From Clostridia bacterium (GTDB taxonomy: Bacteria; Bacillota; Clostridia; Oscillospirales; CAG-272): 49,014 nt of DNA. The stretch spans positions 1-49,014 of the forward strand of contig JAFSSQ010000067.1 of NCBI GenBank assembly GCA_017450965.1, in the 5' to 3' direction. A program made the position numbers and the translations under genes. Of this stretch, positions 24,827 through 33,221 are shown piece by piece. Under the pieces are notes generated by a model. The model was not told the DNA's origin. It saw only the letters and a program-made list of their open reading frames with translations, and searched no databases. Each line of letters begins with the position of its first letter. Position 1 is the stretch's first letter.

Positions 24827-25996
24827 ATGAGGATACTTTTTATCACATTCAGCGATATCAAGGTGTGCAGTTCCAGCAATATCAGAAATGTCTCCCTGAT
24901 AAAAGGCTTTTTGGATCTCGGACATACGGTTGATATCATATCGTATAAGCTCGCAAACAAGGCAGTGCTGATCGACGATAGCTTTACTCCGATTGTTTCC
25001 AAATGCGGTATAATAGAAATGGAGGCGAATCTGTCCACGGAGAAGGTATCGTCGAGTTTGCTTTCCTCCGGTGACAAGTCGATAAAACGAAAGATTTATC
25101 ATAAACTCAGAAAATTGTATTATTCGTTGGAACCGGTCGATTCAATGCGTAAAATTGCAAATGAGATCGATCTTTCCGCGTTGGAGCTTAAAGACTACGA
25201 TTTGATGATTTCTTCGTCGAACCCGTATTCCGGTCATATTTTGGCAGATAGGATCAGAAACAAGTTTTATCATGGCAAGCTGAGATGGATTCAGTACTGG
25301 GGAGACGCTTTGTTTTTGGATACGCTGACGCGCAGGCCGCTGTTTCCGTTTGCAGTCAAGAAAGCGGAAAGAAAGCTTATCAGCAAATGCGATAAAGTAG
25401 TATATACCAACGGTGTGGTGTTGGAACTCCAGCAGAAGTTTTATCCGGAGTTCAAAGATAAAATGTCCTTTGTAGAAACGCCATATGCTTTCTATGAAAA
25501 CGATACTGCACCGACAGTTTATGATGTGGGTTATTTTGGCAGTTATTCATCCAGTGTGAGAGATATAATGCCTCTTTATACGGTATTGAAGAATTTGCGC
25601 AACAGGTCCATCATAGTTGGAAACGGTGATCAAATGATCGAAAGCATAAACCGGCTTACCGTGAGACCGAGGGCTTCCGTAAATGAAGTGTCCGAGCTTG
25701 AAAAACGGACGAGAGTATTGGTTTGTGTCTGTAACAAACTTTCATCAAAGGGAGAGACGGGCTTGATTCCCGGGAAAGTATATCATTACGGCGCCACCAA
25801 AAAAGAGATATTGGTTATAGGAGCCACTCCGAAAGTTAAGGATTATCTGAGCAAATATGAGCGGTTTGCTTTTGTTGACAATGAAGAAGAAAAGATACTT
25901 GAGTCATTAAAAAGCATATTGGAAACAGAACAGAGGATATGCACGGAAATGGCCGAGACGATTCCGTGTAATGCTGCCAAAGCGTTCCTTAAGTAG
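24827..25996 (+). CDS. Probable GT-B glycosyltransferase
   Basis: A 389-residue protein with the layout of a diverged GT4 enzyme. The N-terminus MRILFITFSDIKVCSSSNIR is a beta-alpha start with a variable loop, DLMISSSNPYSGHILADRIR closes the first domain, and FGSYSSSVRDIMPLYTVLKN opens the second. PGKVYHYGATKKEIL replaces the usual K-x-FEY-x-A-x-GKP donor motif, so the catalytic glutamate is not obvious. It is assigned by position, size and fold pattern more than by motif. ATG 24827 has GAGG five bases upstream and gives the natural N-terminus; an in-frame GTG lies at 24812. Confidence 0.65.
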   Translation: MRILFITFSDIKVCSSSNIRNVSLIKGFLDLGHTVDIISYKLANKAVLIDDSFTPIVSKCGIIEMEANLSTEKVSSSLLSSGDKSIKRKIYHKLRKLYYSLEPVDSMRKIANEIDLSALELKDYDLMISSSNPYSGHILADRIRNKFYHGKLRWIQYWGDALFLDTLTRRPLFPFAVKKAERKLISKCDKVVYTNGVVLELQQKFYPEFKDKMSFVETPYAFYENDTAPTVYDVGYFGSYSSSVRDIMPLYTVLKNLRNRSIIVGNGDQMIESINRLTVRPRASVNEVSELEKRTRVLVCVCNKLSSKGETGLIPGKVYHYGATKKEILVIGATPKVKDYLSKYERFAFVDNEEEKILESLKSILETEQRICTEMAETIPCNAAKAFLK

Positions 25997-26130
25997 TTGT
26001 ATAGGATTTTGGTGAGGTTGAATTCATATATCGGGCAATACACTGAAACCGGCAAGGAATCATAACGATGTTACGGTTTAATCAAATAGGTTTGTTCCAT
26101 AAGAGAAAGAATCAAAGGAATGTATAAGAA

Positions 26131-27612
26131 ATGAACTTGCAAAAGAGTAAACAAACCATAAGGGAAATTGATTACCCAAAAACCTTTTTAATATCCCTTT
26201 TAGGTATAGTAGCAACTATCATTTGCGGTCTGAATCCGGTGGTTCGGGAAGGCTATGAGCTATTGTTTTTATTGCCCCTGTCTTTCTCAATCGCAAGAAT
26301 ACTGTTTCAGAAAGCTTTTTCTTATTGGAAGGATAGCATCGCTCTGGTATTGGTTTTTGCATCTGTCTATATCCGTTATTTGATTACACCTTTGGTTATG
26401 TCCGTATCAGGGACGTGCATTTCAACCGTTACAGCTCAGCCGCAGTATTATCGACTTGCTGTTTTTGTGCAAATATATGAATTGTTCGTTGTTCTTATTG
26501 CAATTAGTTTTATTTGGGGGAAGTATAGGAGAAAAAAAACAAGTGATTTAAGCGGCACGTTGATCCGGGAAAAACCTGCGGAATTCAAACTGACATTCTT
26601 AGGCGTTGTCTTTGTGTTGTTGCTGGCCTTGCTGGTTTTTTCGCGGGGGCATATATCGAATGTCTTTTCGCATTTTTCCACGTGGTGGTATATATCAGAG
26701 GATACGACTGATCTCTATTACTATGATTTGATGGCAATAGAAGTTTGCAAAAGTATCATCGCAATTACACTTATTTCGGCGCTTTCCAAATCGTATCACA
26801 AAAGCAATTCGACGTTTATAAAGGGAATCCTTTTTTCCCTTGCTCTTTCTGTTGGAATTGTCGTTACGATGTTTTATCAGTACACACAAAGAACAGCGTT
26901 GGCACAGCTGTTTTTAAGTGTAATGATAATGCTCATTTCATTTTTCCCCAACAAAAGACGCCTGCTGCTTGTCGTGTTTGGAGTTGGCGGCATCGCATTT
27001 GTCTTGTATATTTTTGCTACCGGATCAATGCAATTTGAATTCGGAGGAAAAAACGATAATTTTTTAGAGAAAACATCTAAAATGGCCGAATTATACGTAT
27101 CAGGGCCTTCCGTAATAGCCGTGACACAGGAAAGGTATGATTTGATAAGATCCAATATGTCTCTGGAAACATATTTTAGCGATTTGATCAATTCAACACA
27201 CATTTTCGGCCTTTTCCCGGTTTTGAGAGGTATTGTCAATTTGGTAGCCGGGATTCCCACAACCAATCAACTGTTTGTGGCTTCTCTCGGCGGACTTACA
27301 TATATACTTCCCAATTATAGCCTCTGGACATATTATTCGTCGTCTCTTTTAGGATGGCTGTTCGAGGCGTTTGCAATTATGATAGCCGTAAAAATAATGT
27401 GTTTTGTGGATAGCCGGAAGTATGTGTACAACGATGCGTTTTTCTACTATGGTATGGCATATACCGAAATACTGTTGGGTCAATCGTTCTTTGTGAACAA
27501 CACGTTCTTGTTTTGGCACGCTTTTACCAACCTGCCCTTCTGGTTATTGATGTTTTGGTATATCAACGGTCTGGGAAACAGGATGGCGCGCAGATTGAAA
27601 CAGCGCGGTTGA
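26131..27612 (+). CDS. wzy: O-antigen/capsule polymerase-like membrane protein (Wzy)
   Basis: A 493-residue protein with about twelve hydrophobic segments, starting TFLISLLGIVATIICGL and ending LPFWLLMFWYINGLG. A large hydrophilic loop sits around residues 295-370, as in Wzy polymerases, which join lipid-linked repeat units on the outer membrane face. No strong family motif exists for Wzy. The call rests on topology, length, the adjacent Wzx gene and the absence of another candidate. This is one of the most AT-rich genes in the window (19 of 60 bases are G or C in 26161-26220). A 134-base gap before it has no clear promoter. Confidence 0.8.
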   Translation: MNLQKSKQTIREIDYPKTFLISLLGIVATIICGLNPVVREGYELLFLLPLSFSIARILFQKAFSYWKDSIALVLVFASVYIRYLITPLVMSVSGTCISTVTAQPQYYRLAVFVQIYELFVVLIAISFIWGKYRRKKTSDLSGTLIREKPAEFKLTFLGVVFVLLLALLVFSRGHISNVFSHFSTWWYISEDTTDLYYYDLMAIEVCKSIIAITLISALSKSYHKSNSTFIKGILFSLALSVGIVVTMFYQYTQRTALAQLFLSVMIMLISFFPNKRRLLLVVFGVGGIAFVLYIFATGSMQFEFGGKNDNFLEKTSKMAELYVSGPSVIAVTQERYDLIRSNMSLETYFSDLINSTHIFGLFPVLRGIVNLVAGIPTTNQLFVASLGGLTYILPNYSLWTYYSSSLLGWLFEAFAIMIAVKIMCFVDSRKYVYNDAFFYYGMAYTEILLGQSFFVNNTFLFWHAFTNLPFWLLMFWYINGLGNRMARRLKQRG

Positions 27613-27619
27613 GCGAATC

Positions 27620-28828
27620 ATGAAAGGAGGATACGGGGCGAAAGTGATAGCGGAAAAGCGCCCGCACTCTCAGATGAAAGTCTTGATCATAGGGGATATC
27701 AATATTATTTTTACTTATGAGTTCATTATCCGGGTATTGAAAAGGATCGACGGGATTCAGGCGGACGTTTTGAACTTTGCTCCGTTACAGGAAAAAAACA
27801 GAGCAAGAGATGAACATCTTCGAGGACTTGGGTGCCGCATCGATTACCAGCCGGCTTATCACATATTAAAGAAGTCACGCCTTCTGTATCCGATCATCAG
27901 GATCGCGGAAGCTGGAAGATATTTGAAAGCAAGAAAATATGATGTTGTCAACGTTCATTTCCCCGGCGTGGACTCCTGGATCGTTCCCCATATCATCCGG
28001 GGCGGAACGAGACTTGTTACAAGCATCTACGGATCAGACCTTCTGAGAGCATCCAAACGCACATTTCGTGTATTGAAGTCTTTGTTCAAAAAATCAACGT
28101 TTATCACGGCAGCCAGCCGTTATGTGGAAAAAGAAATATCAGAACGAACCGAAGGAGAGTTCGACAGTAAAATCAGAATAGCAAAATATGGGTCCACGGC
28201 ATGTGAAGAAATGCATCGGACTTTATCTGAAATAAGCCGCGAAAAGAGCAAAGCGACGTTTGGGATCCCGGCGGAGAAAATCTCGGTGCTGTGCGGCTAC
28301 AATGCCAGCGAAGCGCAGAGACATTTGGAAATCATAGATGAATGCAAAAAACTTCCCGATGAATACCGAGAGCGGATCCATTTGGTTTTTCACTGCTCAT
28401 ACGGCGGAAACGCAGAGTATATACGCCGGCTTCAACGCCGCCTCCGAGAGGCGAATATGCCGTATACGCTTACGGAAGAGTATATGCGGGGAGAAAGACT
28501 GGCTCAGTTCAGAAAAGCAGCGGATATTTTTGTAAACATTCAACCCACAGACGTTCTGTCCGCCTCCATGATTGAAGAATTGGAAGCCGGAGCGATCTGT
28601 ATCGCGGGCAGTTGGTTGAATTATCCCGATCTGGATGAATACGGGGCGAAGATGGTCAGAATAAAGGATCTGTCAAGTCTGCACAAACAGCTTTCAGACA
28701 TCTTGAGTCATCTTGATCAATTCAGATCCGAAGCCGAAAAGAATCGCGGTGTTTGGAGTATCCTGTCCTGGGAGAAAGATTTTGAAAAATGGAAAGATAT
28801 GATCTGCGGCGGCACCGATCCGGCATAG
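27620..28828 (+). CDS. GT4-like glycosyltransferase
   Basis: A GT-B protein of up to 402 residues. It shows KVLIIGDINIIFTYEFIIRV at the start of the first domain and TRLVTSIYGSDLLRAS, a motif seen in GT4 enzymes of capsule loci. The second domain has ISVLCGYNASEAQRHLEI, and SASMIEELEAGAICIAG stands in the donor site. The start is uncertain. ATG 27620 has no ribosome binding site, whereas AAAGGAGG (27623-27630) lies inside the frame and could serve GTG 27644. The natural domain start is ATG 27674. The donor sugar is unknown. It sits between Wzy and Wzx. Confidence 0.78.
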   Translation: MKGGYGAKVIAEKRPHSQMKVLIIGDINIIFTYEFIIRVLKRIDGIQADVLNFAPLQEKNRARDEHLRGLGCRIDYQPAYHILKKSRLLYPIIRIAEAGRYLKARKYDVVNVHFPGVDSWIVPHIIRGGTRLVTSIYGSDLLRASKRTFRVLKSLFKKSTFITAASRYVEKEISERTEGEFDSKIRIAKYGSTACEEMHRTLSEISREKSKATFGIPAEKISVLCGYNASEAQRHLEIIDECKKLPDEYRERIHLVFHCSYGGNAEYIRRLQRRLREANMPYTLTEEYMRGERLAQFRKAADIFVNIQPTDVLSASMIEELEAGAICIAGSWLNYPDLDEYGAKMVRIKDLSSLHKQLSDILSHLDQFRSEAEKNRGVWSILSWEKDFEKWKDMICGGTDPA

Positions 28829-28877
28829 CCGATCGTAAACTCCAGAATTGTTTTGCCTTAATATAGGATACATAAAT

Positions 28878-30161
28878 ATGAAGTCAAAGTTCAAGATACT
28901 GTTAGGCAAACTGAGAGACACAGGTTTTTTCCATGTATTTGGATCTTCAACGATCAATAAAATCATTGGATTTGCCAGCGGGATCATTCTTGTCAGAATA
29001 ATCAGCAAATCAGAGTATGGGGTTTTCTCATACGCCAATAATACGCTCAGTTTTTTCCTGCTGGCGGGCGGACTCGGAGCGACCTTCGGCGTTCTTCAAA
29101 TGGGGAGTGAAGAATCTGACACAAGCAGGAAAAAAGCCATCTATAACTATGGTTGCTATTTAAGCTTTTTCTCCAACGTCATCATTGGGTTTGTCATTCT
29201 TGCCGTTTCCTTGTTTTTTCAATTTAAGATTCCCGGCGTCAACAAATGTCTTGCGCTGATGGCGTTTCTCCCGTGCGTTTCGCTTATTTACGAAATGCAG
29301 GGGATTTATCTCAGGACGGAACTGAGAAACAAAGAATACGCTGTTTCGAACAGCGTTACAACCATTCTCTTTTTTATTCTTTCCTGCGGTCTTTCCTTGT
29401 TGTTCAGCGCAGTGGGGCTGATAGCCGCAAAATATCTTGCTTCCATTCTGGCTTTTCTCTACATAGCGTTCCGATACGGGGTCAAGTATCCGATAAAAAA
29501 GCAGACTCTAAGTGCGGAAGACAAAAAAGCGTTTTGGAAAATCAGTTCAATATCAATGGTAAATAACAGTCTGTCCCGACTGATGTATTTACTTGATATT
29601 TTTGTTCTTGGATTAGTAATACCGGATAGCACAGTTGTTGCTTCATACAGAACGGCTACAAATATACCAACGGCATTGGCTTTTATTCCGGCCGCAGTGA
29701 TCACATACATCTATCCGTATTTTGCGAAAAAAAAGGACGATAAAGTCTGGGTCAAGAAAAAGTATTTGCAGATAACAGCTTTGTTAGGGATCGGTTCTGC
29801 AGCCATAGCCATTCTTATGTTCGTTTTTGCTCCGTTCATTATCAAAACTCTCTTTGGCGCGGCGTATGAAGACAGCATTCCTGCTTTTAAGGTGCTCAGC
29901 ATAAGTTTTGCGTTATCCAGCACTTTCAGGATCCTTCCCGGGAACATACTTGTAACACAAAGAAAACTGCCCTTCAATCTTGTTGTTGCAGTGATTTCAA
30001 GCGCAGTTAATACGGGTCTGAATGTTATAATGATTAGGGCGTATGGAGCTATCGGAGCAGCGTATGCTACAATCATAACAGTGGTTATTTCCGGCGCTTT
30101 GAATGTAGTTTATCTGTTTCGTGTTCTAAAAGAAAAAAACAAAACGATATCAGGAGATTGA
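28878..30161 (+). CDS. wzx: Repeat-unit flippase (Wzx, MOP/MATE-like superfamily)
   Basis: A 427-residue integral membrane protein with about twelve predicted helices. N-terminal FHVFGSSTINKIIGFASGII and RIISKSEYGVFSYANNTLSF are typical of oligosaccharide flippases. IPTALAFIPAAVITYIYPYF and LPGNILVTQRKLPFNLVVAV belong to the second half. It would move the finished undecaprenyl-linked repeat unit across the cytoplasmic membrane for Wzy. The ATG is taken 10 codons after an upstream TTG because it has AGGA before it. A 49-base gap separates it from the preceding GT gene. The next gene begins 5 bases after its stop. Confidence 0.9.
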   Translation: MKSKFKILLGKLRDTGFFHVFGSSTINKIIGFASGIILVRIISKSEYGVFSYANNTLSFFLLAGGLGATFGVLQMGSEESDTSRKKAIYNYGCYLSFFSNVIIGFVILAVSLFFQFKIPGVNKCLALMAFLPCVSLIYEMQGIYLRTELRNKEYAVSNSVTTILFFILSCGLSLLFSAVGLIAAKYLASILAFLYIAFRYGVKYPIKKQTLSAEDKKAFWKISSISMVNNSLSRLMYLLDIFVLGLVIPDSTVVASYRTATNIPTALAFIPAAVITYIYPYFAKKKDDKVWVKKKYLQITALLGIGSAAIAILMFVFAPFIIKTLFGAAYEDSIPAFKVLSISFALSSTFRILPGNILVTQRKLPFNLVVAVISSAVNTGLNVIMIRAYGAIGAAYATIITVVISGALNVVYLFRVLKEKNKTISGD

Positions 30162-30166
30162 ACGAA

Positions 30167-31912
30167 ATGCCGGGTTTTTTCATAAGTAATAAGCCGTATG
30201 TCCCGCATAGCATTTGTGTGTCCACGGAGGGGACGGTTTGTGAAAAAATAGAAAATGACCGTTTTACTATCTGTCGTTGCACTTTGCCAAAGTTTTTAAA
30301 TGACAAGCTTTTTCGCGAAGATGATGAGGTCATCATTGTATTGGAAGGTATTGTTTTGAATTCATCATCTCTTTGCGGCAAGGACTCGCTGTTCGAATAC
30401 GTAAAGAAGAATTATTTAAGCGGACAAAGAGTCTATGAAAATTTCCGGGGAAATTTTTCCGGTGCTATTTATAACAAAAGCAAATCGGAATGGGAAGTAT
30501 TTACAGATTTTCTTGGGATGAAACCGGTTTTCTATTATTGTAAAAATGATTTGTGGATCGTTTCATCCAGCATTACGGATATTATTAGCGTATTAAAAGA
30601 CCATCACATCAATTATTCTTTGGATACTGAGGCCTCTTTTGATTTGCTGACTTACGGTTTTATGATTGGTGACAGTACGCTGATAACAGAAATAAAAAAA
30701 CTCCCGTATGGCTGTTATATGAAGATAACCGATATGGGAATGAAAATATCCAGATACTATGATTTTACATATAATCATAATGGGGGAAACAGCCCGTTAT
30801 CTGACGAGCAGATGATAGAAAAGTTAGACGCTTTGTTTAGACAAGCTGTCAAACTACAGTTTGAAAAAGATAATGAATATGGATATGATCATTTGGCAAC
30901 ATTAAGCGGCGGCTTGGATTCAAGAATGACCGTTTGGGTAGCAGATTCATTGGGTTATCATAACATGATAAACCTTACTTTTGGCGAATCGGATTGTTAT
31001 GATGAAAAAATAGCAAAATTAGTTGCAAAAAAACTTGGGCATTCAATGATTATCCGAACATTGGATGACGGAAAGATGCTTTCTTTATACAAGGAAGTTG
31101 TAAAAATGAATGGCGGTGCGTCACTTTATTCGGGTATTGCACATTCGCTGATCGCCTTGAGTACCATTGATTGCAGAAAATCTGGAATCCTGCACACGGG
31201 AGATTTAGGAGATGCGATTGTTGGCGTTTTCTCACACGCACACGATGAAAAGAGCTGTTGTCCGGGAGCGTACTCCTTGAAGTTGGAAAACTGTATTTCC
31301 CACACACGGGACAAATCCATGTATGTTGAAAAGTTTAAAATGATCACACGAGGATTCAATGGTGTCGGAGCCAGCAAAATTGTATGCGAAAACTATATAG
31401 ACTGTATGTCGCCTTTTCTGAACAAGGATTTCTTTGATTTTTGCTTAAAAGATATTCCGTATAATAAAAGAAAGAATCATTATATATACAAAAAATGGGT
31501 TTTATCAAAGTATCATGACGCTGCAGAGATTCCTCTTCAGCGTTATAACGGTGGAAGGATGACCGAAGGAGCGGTTAGACAAACTATAAGAAAAATTCGC
31601 CGCATAGGAATCAAAACAACGGTAGAATGGATCCTATGGAAAGTTGGAATAAAGCGTAAACTGAGCAGACGAATTGTGAAGACAAGCATGAATCCGCTTG
31701 ATGAATGGTATGAAAAGAATAAAACACTTGCAAGCGATTTGAACGCATATTCATCGAAAATGATCAGTCAAGCAATTAGCTGTCCGGGAATAGATAAAGA
31801 ATTAATAGAAAAAACCAAAGAACTGTATGATACCGGAAATGCCGGAGAAAAGTCACAGGCGATCACATTATTGTCTTTTATTGAGGATTGGTTTATAGTA
31901 AATCAGAATTGA
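30167..31912 (+). CDS. Asparagine-synthetase-like amidotransferase of the polysaccharide locus
   Basis: A 581-residue protein with the AsnB two-domain plan. The ATP-pyrophosphatase loop is intact (HLATLSGGLDSRMTVW, SGGLDSR at 247-253). The N-terminal domain resembles a class II glutaminase fold (YENFRGNFSGAIYNKSK, VFTDFLGMKPVFYY) but begins MPGFFISNKP with no Cys at position 2, so glutamine hydrolysis is not expected. Such proteins in capsule or O-antigen loci are thought to amidate sugar carboxylates. UDP-ManNAcA, predicted from WecB and WecC, is the obvious target (inference). AGGAG precedes the ATG. A TTG three codons earlier would overlap the wzx stop. Very AT-rich. Confidence 0.82.
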   Translation: MPGFFISNKPYVPHSICVSTEGTVCEKIENDRFTICRCTLPKFLNDKLFREDDEVIIVLEGIVLNSSSLCGKDSLFEYVKKNYLSGQRVYENFRGNFSGAIYNKSKSEWEVFTDFLGMKPVFYYCKNDLWIVSSSITDIISVLKDHHINYSLDTEASFDLLTYGFMIGDSTLITEIKKLPYGCYMKITDMGMKISRYYDFTYNHNGGNSPLSDEQMIEKLDALFRQAVKLQFEKDNEYGYDHLATLSGGLDSRMTVWVADSLGYHNMINLTFGESDCYDEKIAKLVAKKLGHSMIIRTLDDGKMLSLYKEVVKMNGGASLYSGIAHSLIALSTIDCRKSGILHTGDLGDAIVGVFSHAHDEKSCCPGAYSLKLENCISHTRDKSMYVEKFKMITRGFNGVGASKIVCENYIDCMSPFLNKDFFDFCLKDIPYNKRKNHYIYKKWVLSKYHDAAEIPLQRYNGGRMTEGAVRQTIRKIRRIGIKTTVEWILWKVGIKRKLSRRIVKTSMNPLDEWYEKNKTLASDLNAYSSKMISQAISCPGIDKELIEKTKELYDTGNAGEKSQAITLLSFIEDWFIVNQN

Positions 31913-32030
31913 TGCGGAGATGAATTGCGTACTGTTCCCAAAAGGCGGGGAGACCTCCGGTGTCTTGATGGTTTGATAGCAAGGAGCCCCAATACAATTA
32001 TCCGTTTCAGAAGGAGAGGTGTTTTTTGTA

Positions 32031-33200
32031 ATGCAGCATACAACGTGGAAGGAAAACGGCAGGATCAAGCTAATGATTATTGTGGGCACACGACCGGAGA
32101 TTATTCGTCTTGCCGCAGTGATCAAGAAATGCCGGAACTATTTTGATACGCTTCTTGTACATACGGGTCAGAACTTCGATTACAATCTTAACGGCGTATT
32201 TTTCCGGGATCTTGAACTGGATGACCCCGATGTGTATTTGGACGCGGTGGGGAAGGATCTCGGCGAGACGATGGGCAATATCATCGCCAAAGCGTATCAA
32301 CTTATGGCCGATTTGAAGCCGGACGCCGTTCTGGTGCTCGGCGATACGAACTCTTGTCTATCGATCATCGGCGCAAAGCGCCTGCACATTCCGATCTTCC
32401 ACATGGAAGCCGGTAACCGCTGCAAGGACGAATGTCTGCCGGAGGAGACGAACCGCAGGATCGTGGATATCATTTCCGACGTTAATCTTGCCTATTCCGA
32501 GCATGCGCGGCGCTATCTTGCCGACTGCGGTCTTCCGAAGGAGCGTACCTATGTCATCGGCTCCCCGATGGCGGAAGTACTGCGGATGAATCTCGAAAAG
32601 ATTCGTGCGTCCGACGTTCATAAAAAACTCGGTCTTGAAAAAGGAAAGTATATCCTTCTTTCCGCGCATCGCGAGGAAAACATCGACACCGAGAAGAACT
32701 TTCTCAGCTTGTTTTCCGCGATCAATAAAATGGCGGAGACGTATGATCTCCCCATTCTCTATTCTTGCCATCCGAGGAGCAGGAAACGCTTGGAGATGTC
32801 CGGATTCCAGCTTGACAAACGAGTGATCCGGCACGAGCCGCTCGGTTTCCACGACTATAACTGCCTTCAAATGAACGCGTTTGCCGTCGTATCTGACAGC
32901 GGAACACTTCCGGAAGAGAGCAGCTTCTTTACTTCTATCGGTCATCCGTTCCCCGCGGTTTGCATCCGGACAAGCACCGAGCGCCCTGAGGCGCTGGACA
33001 AGGGTTGCTTTATTCTCTCCGGCATCGACACCAAGGGGTTGCTTCAGGCGGTCGATACGGCGGTCGGGATGGTCAGAAACGGCGACAATGGCATTCCGGT
33101 CCCTGATTACATGGATGAAAACGTTTCCGACAAGGTTGTCAAGATCATTCAGAGCTATGTCGGCGTTGTGAACAAAATTGTTTGGAGAAAAGACATTTAG
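32031..33200 (+). CDS. capG: UDP-N-acetylglucosamine 2-epimerase family enzyme CapG/FnlC/WbjD
   Basis: A 389-residue non-hydrolysing epimerase that converts UDP-N-acetyl-L-pneumosamine (6-deoxy-talose type) to UDP-L-FucNAc, the last step after CapE and CapF. Marks are IIVGTRPEIIRLAAVI, HTGQNFDYNLNGVFF, LGDTNSCLSIIGAKRLHIP, HMEAGNRCKDECLPEETNRR and SAHREEN. NRCKDE in place of LRT distinguishes the CapG branch from WecB. The start is uncertain between ATG 32031 (AAGGAGAGG upstream, natural WKENGRIKL lead) and ATG 32073. Its base composition is GC-rich, unlike the AT-rich genes on both sides. The 118-base gap before it shows nothing recognisable. Confidence 0.92.
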   Translation: MQHTTWKENGRIKLMIIVGTRPEIIRLAAVIKKCRNYFDTLLVHTGQNFDYNLNGVFFRDLELDDPDVYLDAVGKDLGETMGNIIAKAYQLMADLKPDAVLVLGDTNSCLSIIGAKRLHIPIFHMEAGNRCKDECLPEETNRRIVDIISDVNLAYSEHARRYLADCGLPKERTYVIGSPMAEVLRMNLEKIRASDVHKKLGLEKGKYILLSAHREENIDTEKNFLSLFSAINKMAETYDLPILYSCHPRSRKRLEMSGFQLDKRVIRHEPLGFHDYNCLQMNAFAVVSDSGTLPEESSFFTSIGHPFPAVCIRTSTERPEALDKGCFILSGIDTKGLLQAVDTAVGMVRNGDNGIPVPDYMDENVSDKVVKIIQSYVGVVNKIVWRKDI

Positions 33201-33221
33201 TTTTTGTTGGTGAGAACGGTT

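Noticed and set aside
31925..32146. 73-codon open frame between the AsnB-like gene and capG
   Set aside because: It overlaps the capG start, has no ribosome binding site and its product (MRTVPKRRGDLRCLDG) shows no family pattern.
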